A program made the position numbers and the translations under genes. This document shows positions 17,828 through 26,070 of a stretch of DNA of 64,000 nucleotides, piece by piece (the first letter of the stretch is position 1; each line of letters begins with the position of its first letter). The notes beneath the pieces were generated by a model, which was not told the DNA's origin, did no database searches, and was given only the letters and a program-made list of their open reading frames with translations. Source of the stretch: an uncultured Roseburia sp. (GTDB lineage: Bacteria > Bacillota > Clostridia > Lachnospirales > Lachnospiraceae); the NCBI GenBank assembly GCA_934317215.1, contig CAKREH010000017.1, positions 3,067 through 67,066 on the forward strand, read 5' to 3'.

Positions 17828-19561
17828 CTACAGTACCCAGCCTGCCGCCTGCATCTGTGTCTCCACCATATGGTGATAGATTCCATCTTTTTCGGACAGC
17901 TCATCAGGTGTGCCTTCCTCTGCAACCACACCGTCTTTTAACACAACGATCTTATCTGCGTTTGCAACCGTTCGCATCCGGTGCGCAATGATAAGAACTG
18001 TCTTATTCCGGATCAGTTTTGACAATGCCTCCTGGATCAGTGTCTCATTATCTACATCCAGTGATGCGGTCGCCTCATCTAATAAGATAATCGGTGCATC
18101 CTTTAAAAACGCCCTCGCGATCGAGATTCTCTGACGTTCTCCGCCAGAGAGTTCTGATCCGTTTTCACCAATCATCGTCTGCCAGCCGTCCGGCAGCTTT
18201 TGGGCAAATTCATCACAGTGTGCTAACTTGGCAGCGACAATGACTTCCTCATCCGTCGCATCCTGTCTGCCGATACGGATATTTTCCATAATCGTATTGT
18301 TAAAAAGTGTGACGTCCTGAAATACAATGGAATACAGTGACATCAGAGTTTCCGGATTGATCTTCGAAATGTCCATGCCTCCAACTGTGATCTTTCCCTT
18401 TTCAATGTCCCAGAATCTAGCCGCAAGTCTTGATACGGTCGTCTTTCCACCACCGGATGGTCCGATCAGTGCCGTCACCTCACCCTGTTTTGCAGTAAAT
18501 GTTACATCCTTTAATACAGACTCCTTTCTGTCGTAAGAAAATCTCACATTTGAAAATGTAATATCATATCCTTTATGGCTTAACTGATCTGTTCCTGTCT
18601 GAATTTCATGGGAGAGGATCTCGTCTAAACGTTCGCTCTGTATATTTGCGCTGATCATTGCCGCTAAATTCTGCAGGGAAATCTGCATCGGATCATAGAT
18701 TCTTGATACAACAAGCAAAAACATGAAAAATGTCAGTACATCGATACTTCCCTTTGCAAGAAGGATTCCCCCTGTCAGGGCAACCGTTGCAATACCAAGT
18801 TTTAAGATCATCTGGGCACTTGCGACAAATACCGCCATGCCAAGTTCTGTCACGATCGCATGTTTCTCGACCGCTTTAATTTTTTTATCCAGACCTTTCA
18901 TATAATCATCCTGTGCATTGTTGGCGCGGAGATCACGGACCGTCTCAAGTCCTTCCTGAATCCCGTCGGCACAGTCCATTTTCAATTTCATCTGTTTTCT
19001 GCTCAGACTGTTTTGTACTTTACCGGAACAGCCAACGATCAGATATGAAACCGGAAGCACCCACAGCGCCGCTAAAGCCATTCTCCAGTCAAAGAAAAAG
19101 AGACTTAATGCCACGAGTGCCGTAGAAATACACGCTCCGATCAGTTCCGGTATCACATGGGAAGAAACCGTCTCCATCGTCGCACAGTCCGCCATGATCG
19201 TACTGGTCAGATCCGACAGATCTTTTTTGCCAAAGAACGAGAGTGGTATTTTTCTCAGTTTTTCCGCGAGTGTGATGCGTCTGACACCACTCTCCACATA
19301 AGTTGCAAAAAATGTTGCATTATACTGGATATAGGTAGTAATTGCGATCAATGCCAGACAGATCAGGCTGCCTGCAAGATAAAACCCGCCTCTTCCACCA
19401 AGTGTTCCTCCCATATAATCCTTTACCAGAAAATAAAGCATTCCTACCGGAAACATCAGCACAATATCCGATATCGTGACGGAAACAAATGCTTTTATCA
19501 TATCCTTCGCACCCTGCTCTGAAAGTGCATATTTATGCTGTATTTTTTCTTTGAATGACAT
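17828..19561 (-). CDS. ABC transporter, exporter-fold half (partner 2)
   Basis: 577 aa. A six-helix type-I exporter membrane domain (residues about 20-310) is fused to an ATPase domain. The Walker A is GPSGGGKTTVSRLAARF, the signature LSGGERQRISIARAFL and the Walker B ILLDEATASLD; all are consensus. It is the last gene of a five-gene operon and starts 3 nt after the preceding half-transporter, with which it should form a heterodimer. Such pairs next to ECF genes resemble the exporter-fold importers of the YbtPQ/IrtAB type as well as true exporters, and direction cannot be read from sequence. Confidence 0.9.
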   Translation of the reverse strand: MSFKEKIQHKYALSEQGAKDMIKAFVSVTISDIVLMFPVGMLYFLVKDYMGGTLGGRGGFYLAGSLICLALIAITTYIQYNATFFATYVESGVRRITLAEKLRKIPLSFFGKKDLSDLTSTIMADCATMETVSSHVIPELIGACISTALVALSLFFFDWRMALAALWVLPVSYLIVGCSGKVQNSLSRKQMKLKMDCADGIQEGLETVRDLRANNAQDDYMKGLDKKIKAVEKHAIVTELGMAVFVASAQMILKLGIATVALTGGILLAKGSIDVLTFFMFLLVVSRIYDPMQISLQNLAAMISANIQSERLDEILSHEIQTGTDQLSHKGYDITFSNVRFSYDRKESVLKDVTFTAKQGEVTALIGPSGGGKTTVSRLAARFWDIEKGKITVGGMDISKINPETLMSLYSIVFQDVTLFNNTIMENIRIGRQDATDEEVIVAAKLAHCDEFAQKLPDGWQTMIGENGSELSGGERQRISIARAFLKDAPIILLDEATASLDVDNETLIQEALSKLIRNKTVLIIAHRMRTVANADKIVVLKDGVVAEEGTPDELSEKDGIYHHMVETQMQAAGWVL

Positions 19562-19564
19562 TTT

Positions 19565-21331
19565 TTATTCCCCCACTTTCCAACGAACCGATTTATTGTA
19601 TGCATCCCACATATGAGCATACAGTTTCTGTGCTTCTGACAGTTCTTTATGCGTTCCTGACTCCACGATTTCTCCGTCCTTTAACACGCAGATCCGGTCG
19701 GCATCCACAACGGAGGACAGACGATGTGCGATCATAATGACCGTTTTTCCTGTGGATAATTTTGAAAATGCCTGTTGTACTTTTGCCTCATTATCCGGAT
19801 CGGCAAATGCGGTTGCCTCATCTAAGATCAGGATCGGTGCATTTTTTAGCATTGCCCTTGCAATCGAAAGACGCTGTGCCTCACCGCCGGACACATAGGT
19901 TCCCTTTGCCCCGATCACAGTATCAATGCCATCCGGCAGTTTTTCAATGATGTCCTCACACTGTGCATTTTTCAGTGCTTCCAGTACTTCCTCTCTCGTC
20001 GCATCTTTTCTTCCCATGCGGACATTTTCATAAACAGACATCTTCAAAAGTTTACTGTCCTGAAATACAAATGACACCATATCCATAAGCTGTTTCGACG
20101 GGATATCACGCACATCCACGCCACCGATCCTGATCTGCCCTTCTGTTGCATCAAAGAAACGTGCGATCAGGCTTGCAAGTGTCGACTTTCCACCACCGGA
20201 CGGCCCGACAAATGCGACATGTTCGCCCTCTCGGATCTTAAGATTGATGTTATGTAATGCATCTTTTACGGCATCCTCATAACGGAAAGACACATTTTCA
20301 AAAGTAATGGACATATCTTTCGGATCCGCTTTTCCTGCTGCTTCTGTGAGCGGCTTCTTTTTTAAAATACTGTCGATCCTGGTCAGCGCATCCTCAACGA
20401 TCATCTGGTTTTCACTTGCATACATGATTTTATTTAAAGTGACTGTAATGATCGGTGTAATGATAATATAGAACATCAGATTTAATAAGAACGTGTCGCT
20501 CTCCCCGCCTCTGACCACATAAAAAGTAACTGCGATCAGAACAGCAAATGCCGCATTGATGATCGTCGTATAAAAGGTCATCGGAAGTCTTAATTCTTTT
20601 GTGTAAGCGATTGTCCATTTTTCATATTTCTTTATCGAGTCGCGAAAACGCTTGAATGAAAATACCGACTGTCCAAATGTTTTTACGACCGGAATGCCGC
20701 GGACATATTCCACGGCCTCACTCGACATTTCTTCAAGTGCATTCTGGTACTCTGTCATTTTATCTTTCATGCGCTGCCCGGTCATGCTGCCCATAATTAA
20801 AAATGCTGCCACTACCGGGATCAGACTTAGCAGTCCAAGCCGCCAGTCAAACATCAGGAGCAAAACCAGAAGACCGACCGGCGTTGCAATGGCGCCCGCC
20901 TGATCCGGTAACTGATGTGCAAGATAAGTCTCTGTCGCTTCACTCGATTCGTTGACAATCTTACGGATCTTACCGCTTCCGTCACTGTCCATAAATCCCA
21001 TCGGTAATGTCATGATATGGTGCATCAGCTGTGAACGTATCCCTGCCTGCACATGAAACGCAGACAAATGGGAACAAAGCAGTCCGCAAATGTAAAGAAA
21101 CATGGATAGAATTGCAAAACCGACTGCATGCCACCCATAATTTGCAAGATTCCCTGCATTTTCATAATGAGGCGCCACATCTAAAATTTCCTTTATCACT
21201 CTCCAGATATAATAAAACGGTACCAGCGCAATCCAGGCACTGACCACAGAAAATATCCACGAGAGGATCGTCAGATACTTAAAATTTCCCGCATATTCAA
21301 AAAGCCTTGCTAAAGAACTTTGTTTTTTCAT
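19565..21331 (-). CDS. ABC transporter, exporter-fold half (partner 1)
   Basis: 588 aa, membrane domain plus ATPase. The Walker A is GPSGGGKSTLASLIARFFD and the signature VSGGEAQRLSIARAML. After Walker B the D-loop reads DEATAFADPDNE instead of the usual SALD, so the two ATP sites of the heterodimer are probably unequal. VRGIPVVKTFGQSVFSFKRF in the intracellular loop resembles the siderophore-type subgroup. ATG 21331 has AAAGGAG at good spacing; the 40-residue upstream extension in frame is not credible. It begins 14 nt after the ECF ATPase gene. Confidence 0.9.
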   Translation of the reverse strand: MKKQSSLARLFEYAGNFKYLTILSWIFSVVSAWIALVPFYYIWRVIKEILDVAPHYENAGNLANYGWHAVGFAILSMFLYICGLLCSHLSAFHVQAGIRSQLMHHIMTLPMGFMDSDGSGKIRKIVNESSEATETYLAHQLPDQAGAIATPVGLLVLLLMFDWRLGLLSLIPVVAAFLIMGSMTGQRMKDKMTEYQNALEEMSSEAVEYVRGIPVVKTFGQSVFSFKRFRDSIKKYEKWTIAYTKELRLPMTFYTTIINAAFAVLIAVTFYVVRGGESDTFLLNLMFYIIITPIITVTLNKIMYASENQMIVEDALTRIDSILKKKPLTEAAGKADPKDMSITFENVSFRYEDAVKDALHNINLKIREGEHVAFVGPSGGGKSTLASLIARFFDATEGQIRIGGVDVRDIPSKQLMDMVSFVFQDSKLLKMSVYENVRMGRKDATREEVLEALKNAQCEDIIEKLPDGIDTVIGAKGTYVSGGEAQRLSIARAMLKNAPILILDEATAFADPDNEAKVQQAFSKLSTGKTVIMIAHRLSSVVDADRICVLKDGEIVESGTHKELSEAQKLYAHMWDAYNKSVRWKVGE

Positions 21332-21345
21332 TGTTATCTCCTTTT

Positions 21346-22812
21346 TCACGAAAATGAAAACTGCTCCATAAACTGCCTGCAATGATCCCTTACAAGTGGA
21401 TAAAACTCCTGCACTTCTCCATGCTCGATATGCAATACATGGGTGCAGCACATCGCAATCAGCTCAGGGTCATGCGTGATAATAAACGTTGTTTTTTTTC
21501 GCTCTTTCAGTTTCTGAAACAGTCCGGCTGTCTGCTTCATATGTTTATAATCAAGTCCGCTGGTCGGTTCATCAAAGATTAAAACAGATTTTTCTGCAAG
21601 AAACGCCGACGCAATTGCAACGCGCTGTTTCTGTCCACCGGACAATGACATTGGATGACGCTCCCGAAATTCCGATAAGTCCAGCTCCTCCAATAAACCG
21701 GATACTTCCTCTTCCTTTTGTTCCGCCATACCAAGCTGTATTTCTTCCTCCACAGTCTCACAGAACAACTGGTGATTGACATCCTGCATGATCATATAGC
21801 AATTTTTTAACATCTGCCTGCTGCTGAAACTTGCGCCATCTAACACCGTATGCCCCTTAAATTTCTTTTCCAGTCCGCACAGGCATCGTAAAAATGTGGA
21901 TTTTCCGGCACCGTTATGACCGGTCACTGCAATGATGCTCTCTGCCGGCACCGCTATGTCAGACATATGCAGCACTTCTTCTTTTTCATAATGAAAATGA
22001 TAATTTTTTAATTCGACCACTTTCCCTGATTCTTCCGGCTTTTGTGGAAAGTCCGGCTGTGACAGGGAAAGTCCACGAAGTCCCATCGCCTTTATCTGCT
22101 CTTCCGGAAAAGTAACAAATTCTTTCATTGGCAGATCGGATACGATATGCCCTTCTTCCATATAAATGACACGGTCACAAATGTCTTTTAACCAATATAG
22201 TCTGTGTTCTGCGATCACGATCGTCTTCCCCTGTTTTTTCCAGAACAAAAGTGTCTGTTTCAATTCTTCAATCGCATCCAGATCCAGATTGGACGTCGGC
22301 TCATCTAAGACAAATATTTCCGGCTGCATGGCAGATACTGAGGCGCATGCCACCCGCTGTTTTTCTCCACCGGAAAGTTTAAAAATGTTGCGCCCCATGA
22401 GTTTTTCCATTTTAAGTTCTTCTGCCACTTTTGCGATCCGGTTTTTAATCTCCTGCTCCGGCAGTCCCATATTTTCACAGCCAAATGCGACCTCACTCGT
22501 CGTATCCAGACAGAAAAACTGGCTGCGTGGATTCTGGAAAACACTTCCCACTTTCTCTGCGATCGTGTAGAGTTCTTCCTTCTGTACCTGCAGTCCGCAG
22601 GCCTCCACTGTTCCACTTAGCGTTCCCTCATAAAAATGTGGGATCAGCCCGTTTAAAAGGCGCGTGACCGTCGTTTTTCCGCATCCGGATTCCCCACAGA
22701 GTAAAATACATTCTCCCTGCTCTGCTGTCAGTGAAACATCATGCAGCGCTCCTTTTTCTGAGTTGTCATACTGAAAACTGACATTTGAAATTTGTATTAT
22801 TTTTCCACTCAT
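21346..22812 (-). CDS. Fused ECF transporter ATPase (A-A' in one chain)
   Basis: 488 aa with two complete ABC ATPase domains in tandem. The first (about 5-235) has GESGCGKTTVTRLLNG, the signature LSGGEKQRVACASV and VLDEPTSNLD. The second (about 265-485) has GHNGAGKSTFLRCLCG, LSGGQKQRVAIASA and IFDEPTSGLD. Together they would power the adjacent S and T components. The start at 22812 overlaps the T-component stop by 4 nt (ATGA), whereas the longer reading frame would run deep into that gene. The order S-T-AA' is typical of dedicated (group I-like) ECF importers. Confidence 0.92.
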   Translation of the reverse strand: MSGKIIQISNVSFQYDNSEKGALHDVSLTAEQGECILLCGESGCGKTTVTRLLNGLIPHFYEGTLSGTVEACGLQVQKEELYTIAEKVGSVFQNPRSQFFCLDTTSEVAFGCENMGLPEQEIKNRIAKVAEELKMEKLMGRNIFKLSGGEKQRVACASVSAMQPEIFVLDEPTSNLDLDAIEELKQTLLFWKKQGKTIVIAEHRLYWLKDICDRVIYMEEGHIVSDLPMKEFVTFPEEQIKAMGLRGLSLSQPDFPQKPEESGKVVELKNYHFHYEKEEVLHMSDIAVPAESIIAVTGHNGAGKSTFLRCLCGLEKKFKGHTVLDGASFSSRQMLKNCYMIMQDVNHQLFCETVEEEIQLGMAEQKEEEVSGLLEELDLSEFRERHPMSLSGGQKQRVAIASAFLAEKSVLIFDEPTSGLDYKHMKQTAGLFQKLKERKKTTFIITHDPELIAMCCTHVLHIEHGEVQEFYPLVRDHCRQFMEQFSFS

Positions 22813-23543
22813 AGTCCCAATATTCCTTTTATCCAGAGTACATACGGTAGCAGGCAGATTGTGATCAACAGTGTATCCTGCACATGGATCCCGATCTCGC
22901 AGATATTCGTCCGTCGTTTTTCTCCGCCAAGTCCTCTTGTCAGCGCTGCCGCATTCAGTTCTTCTCCGATCTTTGCAAGGCACACCATAAGGGGAACCAT
23001 ACGGTACTCCAGCATCTTTCCTGCATTTTTTCCTCCGATTCTGATATCGCGCATGCGCATCGCCGCGTTGATGGATGCAAACTCGTCTGTAACTGTTGGA
23101 AAAAAGCGAAACATCACAGACAATGGTATCGTGATCTTTTCGGTCACATGCATTTTATTCATCGCAGCATGAAACTCGCTGACTGTCGTTGTCTCAATCA
23201 GATACGCTCCCAACAAAATGCTCGGCAGAAAACGTGTCAGAATCCCGCAGACTCCAAGCAGCAGAAAGTTTGCGATACCGGTCGTTTTCGGTCCCAGATA
23301 CCAGAAGCTCAGATACGATGCCGCATACACGATCATGTATGTAAATGCCGTCTTCCATTTTTTTGCCAGCAAAAACAGTACAAATGGTACAACACAAAAA
23401 CACGGCATAAAGTCATTAAAAATATCCCCGCCTGCACCGCCTAACACAAACACTGCAACGGTAAACAGCAGTAACATTTTTGTGCGCGGATCAAATACGA
23501 TCCCGCGGTTTTCCACATCCGGCTGCAATAAATCTGCCTGCAT
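22809..23543 (-). CDS. ECF transporter transmembrane (T) component
   Basis: 244 aa. Hydrophobic helices lie at about 20-60 and 65-130, with one at the C-terminus. The coupling region contains NAAMRMRDIRIGGK and NAAALTRGLGGEKR, the Arg-rich coupling motifs through which T proteins grip the ATPases. The start codon at 23543 overlaps the S-component stop by one base (TAATG), and its end overlaps the ATPase start, so the three proteins are translationally coupled. Confidence 0.9.
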   Translation of the reverse strand: MQADLLQPDVENRGIVFDPRTKMLLLFTVAVFVLGGAGGDIFNDFMPCFCVVPFVLFLLAKKWKTAFTYMIVYAASYLSFWYLGPKTTGIANFLLLGVCGILTRFLPSILLGAYLIETTTVSEFHAAMNKMHVTEKITIPLSVMFRFFPTVTDEFASINAAMRMRDIRIGGKNAGKMLEYRMVPLMVCLAKIGEELNAAALTRGLGGEKRRTNICEIGIHVQDTLLITICLLPYVLWIKGILGL

Positions 23544-24130
23544 TACGCAATTCCCGCCTTTACAAAATGTTTTTTCAGGAGTGCTTTCCCGATCAGTCCG
23601 CCGACCACACCACAGACAAGACTTGCCACGATCAAAAGCGGAGCCAGCCATGTCCGGCTCATGATATCGGAAAGCGTATTGATGTATTCTTCCCCAAAAC
23701 TCTGTCTCGTCGCAAAATATGTCTCGGCATTGATAAAAAGAGGGATAAAGTTTCCGAAGATCACAAGGCAGAATACCGCATAGCTTAAAACTGTTTTTCC
23801 TGCGCTCTTATAACTGCCGCTTTTTGCGATCAGATCAGCAATCAGCCCGAACACGATTCCAAAGAAAAACGGCCAGTACCCCATTCCGGTAATCCACAAA
23901 AACAGTCCGACTATAATAGAATAAATGGTGATCATTCCAAACTTATCCACCTTCGTCATGAATAACATCATCGGTATTCCACCGATCAGCGGCACTAATA
24001 CACAGAGCATCGGCATCATGATCGGAATAAATCCAAGCATTGCAACAGCTGTCATAATGACACAGTAAATAGCTGCATAAATACCGATATTGATCAGATC
24101 TTTTCCCTTTAACTTCGCATTACTTTTCAT
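23543..24130 (-). CDS. MptD-family ECF S component
   Basis: 195 aa membrane protein with about five to six helices. KGKDLINIGIYAAIYCVIMTAVAMLGFIP at the start and the GGIPMMLFMTKVDKFGM block match the MptD/Trep_Strep family of S components. It binds the transported solute. Members of this family occur beside exporter-fold ABC pairs and are suspected to act on metal-chelate, haem-like or other bulky molecules; the ligand here is unknown. AAAGGAG precedes ATG 24130. It is the first gene of the operon. Confidence 0.88.
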   Translation of the reverse strand: MKSNAKLKGKDLINIGIYAAIYCVIMTAVAMLGFIPIMMPMLCVLVPLIGGIPMMLFMTKVDKFGMITIYSIIVGLFLWITGMGYWPFFFGIVFGLIADLIAKSGSYKSAGKTVLSYAVFCLVIFGNFIPLFINAETYFATRQSFGEEYINTLSDIMSRTWLAPLLIVASLVCGVVGGLIGKALLKKHFVKAGIA

Positions 24131-24203
24131 CTCAAATACTCCTTTTTCTCTCTGATTTTTGTTATATAGCACTACCGGAAATTAGTGTAGTCTAACCATC
24201 AAC

Positions 24204-24250
24204 TTTGATAGAAGGCTGCCACTCTGTAAAAAGAATGTACAGCCCTTCTT
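24204..24250. promoter_or_regulatory. Stem-loop between TetR gene and ECF operon
   Basis: AGAAGGCTG and CAGCCCTTCT arms (about 24211-24242) form a stem. The T-run follows on the plus strand, so it is a poor terminator for the minus-strand TetR gene. It lies upstream of the ECF operon and could be a regulatory structure. Confidence 0.4.
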
Positions 24251-24252
24251 TT

Positions 24253-24873
24253 TTATTTCCACTTCAGAATCGCACCCCAGCCTCCGCAATGATATTTTTC
24301 CAGCATATCCATATACCTTAGTGCCGTCTCCTTTGTCATTTTATGACGTACCACCTCAAACATGCTTTCAAATAATGCCCTTGTCATGATGTGTATAAAA
24401 TCTTCGGTGATCACTTCTCCATCCTCTGTCTGATAATGGATTGCTTCCATATACTTATAGGTATACTCCGTCTCGATCTCGACAAGCCGTTCCACGAAAT
24501 CCTGAAACTTTGTTCCGTAGGAAGCATCCAGCAAAAGCTCGAATACTTCAAAATTGTCGTAGATATAATCGATCATCCCCACCATTCCGGATGACACATA
24601 ATGTTCCATCTCTTTCGGCTGCTGTTCTTCCGCAAGCCCGTGAAATGTCTCCTGCGTATGTAAAAACATCTGCACCAGATGGTCCGCCGCCGGTTCCACA
24701 ATCGCGGAAAATAATCCTTCCTTGTCTTTAAACCGCGAATAGATGGATCCGGTCGTCGTTCCTGCCTTTGCGGCGATCATCCGCAGAGATGCGTCGGAAT
24801 ATCCTTTTTGCAGGAACTCTTCCTTCGCACAGGCTATGATTTTTTCTGAAACTCCTTCTACTTGTTTTGTCAC
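24253..24873 (-). CDS. TetR/AcrR-family transcriptional regulator
   Basis: 206 aa. An N-terminal helix-turn-helix (about 8-55: KIIACAKEEFLQKGYSDASLRMIAAKAGTTTGSIYSRFKDKEGLF) is followed by a helical ligand domain. The start is taken as GTG 24873, because GGAGGA lies just before it. The upstream in-frame GTG at 24885 would place that site inside the gene. A palindromic operator lies immediately upstream, suggesting autorepression. By position it probably also controls the downstream ECF/ABC operon, which reads in the same direction. Confidence 0.9.
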   Translation of the reverse strand: MTKQVEGVSEKIIACAKEEFLQKGYSDASLRMIAAKAGTTTGSIYSRFKDKEGLFSAIVEPAADHLVQMFLHTQETFHGLAEEQQPKEMEHYVSSGMVGMIDYIYDNFEVFELLLDASYGTKFQDFVERLVEIETEYTYKYMEAIHYQTEDGEVITEDFIHIMTRALFESMFEVVRHKMTKETALRYMDMLEKYHCGGWGAILKWK

Positions 24874-24889
24874 TGGTTCCTCCACTCAT

Positions 24890-24919
24890 TTATAACAGCG
24901 TCATATAACACTGTTATAA
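24890..24919. promoter_or_regulatory. Probable TetR operator
   Basis: TTATAACAG (24890-24898) and CTGTTATAA (24911-24919) are perfect 9-bp inverted arms. Nested in the right half is a second perfect palindrome, TATAACA-C-TGTTATA (24904-24918). It lies 17 bases upstream of the TetR start. Confidence 0.75.
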
Positions 24920-24986
24920 ATATAAACATTTCTGTTTTGTTTGTCAATATGTGAAAATTATCTGCTGCTCCTGTTTACCATACTAC

Positions 24987-25035
24987 AAAAAAAGCATGTT
25001 CTGCAATTCTTTTGAACTGTAAAACATGCTTTTTC
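24987..25035. terminator. Terminator downstream of the Rpn remnant
   Basis: AAAAAGCATGTT pairs with AACATGCTTTTT (ends 24990-25034), with A/T runs on both sides. Confidence 0.75.
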
Positions 25036-25048
25036 ATATATCCTTATT

Positions 25049-25370
25049 TTATTTTTCTGCGATAACCGACTCTACATCTTCCCTGCTCATTTCTACTATA
25101 TCAATGATCTGATCTATCGTGTAGCCTTTTTTATGCATATTCAGAATCACTTCTGTTTTTCCCTCCGCTTTTCCAGCTTCTTTTATTCCCTGACTCAGAT
25201 TACACATAATAGTCACATCCTCTCTAAATTTCTCTTCCATGGGAATGTCATATTCCTGTTCTATTATCTCCAGTTTTTCCTCCTGTGACAAGTTCTGTGA
25301 AAACATTGTACACAACAGTCTATGCATTTCATATTCATTATTATGCTCTGGAATCTCATTTGTCAAGCCA
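25049..25370 (-). pseudogene. C-terminal remnant of Rpn/PD-(D/E)XK transposase-like protein
   Basis: About 105 residues remain. CTMFSQNLSQEEKLEIIEQEYDIPMEEKFREDVTIMCNLSQGIKEAGKAEGKTEVILNMHKKGYTIDQIIDIVEMS is the usual tail of Rpn-family (PDDEXK_2) recombination-promoting nuclease genes, which are normally about 300 aa. The N-terminal nuclease domain is missing. The open frame runs upstream only into the terminator hairpin of the GtrA gene (to 25405) and that part is not coding. No ribosome site is seen. It is read as a decayed fragment. Confidence 0.75.
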
Positions 25371-25389
25371 TAAAAAAATAACAGTAAAA

Positions 25390-25420
25390 AAATCCCCCGG
25401 AACATCTCTGACCGGAGGAT
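25390..25420 (-). terminator. Terminator after GtrA-family gene
   Basis: On the minus strand CCTCCGG and CCGGGGG arms, with one G-T pair, are followed by an A/T-rich run at about 25390-25380. Confidence 0.65.
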
Positions 25421-25459
25421 CTTTCCCTGCTCTTTATTTCATTTTTCACATACTTTTCT

Positions 25460-26023
25460 TTACGCTTTCGCTTCCCCTTCCGGGAAAATGATCTTATTGA
25501 CAAAGAAAAATACGACCATTGAAACTCCGCCGTTTAACACGGTCGTTCCTATATTGTACAGCCAGTCCGGTACGAACATACCGGCTACTGCAACCCAGAT
25601 ACAGTTGATGGAGTTTACGATACAGGTCACGATGCAGAATGCGATCAGATACCAGAATGCCTGATACCAGATATTTCCCTTGCTGCGGAACACGAAAGTT
25701 CTCTGGATCGGGAAATTGATGCATTCTCCGATCACCATGGCAACCATGTATGCGCAGAAATATGGAAGTCCGCCGTGTGCGGCATCATAACCGATAATAT
25801 TCCATTTGAATGTTTCTCCAAATAATGTGATGTCAATTCCCGGGAATCCAAAGTCAATGTTTGGAAGTCCGGCAAATGCGAGCGGCAGAAACAGTAACAT
25901 CAGGTATTTAAATACCGTGATCAGGTTACTTACGATCACGAACAGACCGCCCTCCCGGACCCATTTGGAGGCTCCGGGATGTTTGTCTGCAAAGTTCTGC
26001 CATAGATTTCTTATACTACTCAT
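25460..26023 (-). CDS. GtrA-family membrane protein
   Basis: 187 aa with four predicted membrane helices (about 26-48, 80-105, 120-142, 155-178). VREGGLFVIVSNLITVFKYLMLLFLPLAF, NFPIQRTFVFRSKGN and the final helix followed by FFVNKIIFP match the GtrA family. Relatives help move lipid-linked sugars across the membrane during polysaccharide or wall-sugar modification. It starts 47 nt after the membrane-tethered GH3 gene and reads in the same direction, so the two probably form an operon concerned with surface glycans. Confidence 0.87.
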   Translation of the reverse strand: MSSIRNLWQNFADKHPGASKWVREGGLFVIVSNLITVFKYLMLLFLPLAFAGLPNIDFGFPGIDITLFGETFKWNIIGYDAAHGGLPYFCAYMVAMVIGECINFPIQRTFVFRSKGNIWYQAFWYLIAFCIVTCIVNSINCIWVAVAGMFVPDWLYNIGTTVLNGGVSMVVFFFVNKIIFPEGEAKA

Positions 26024-26070
26024 TGTACGCTTTCACCTCTATGTATTGTAATCTCTGCAAAGTTCTGTTT

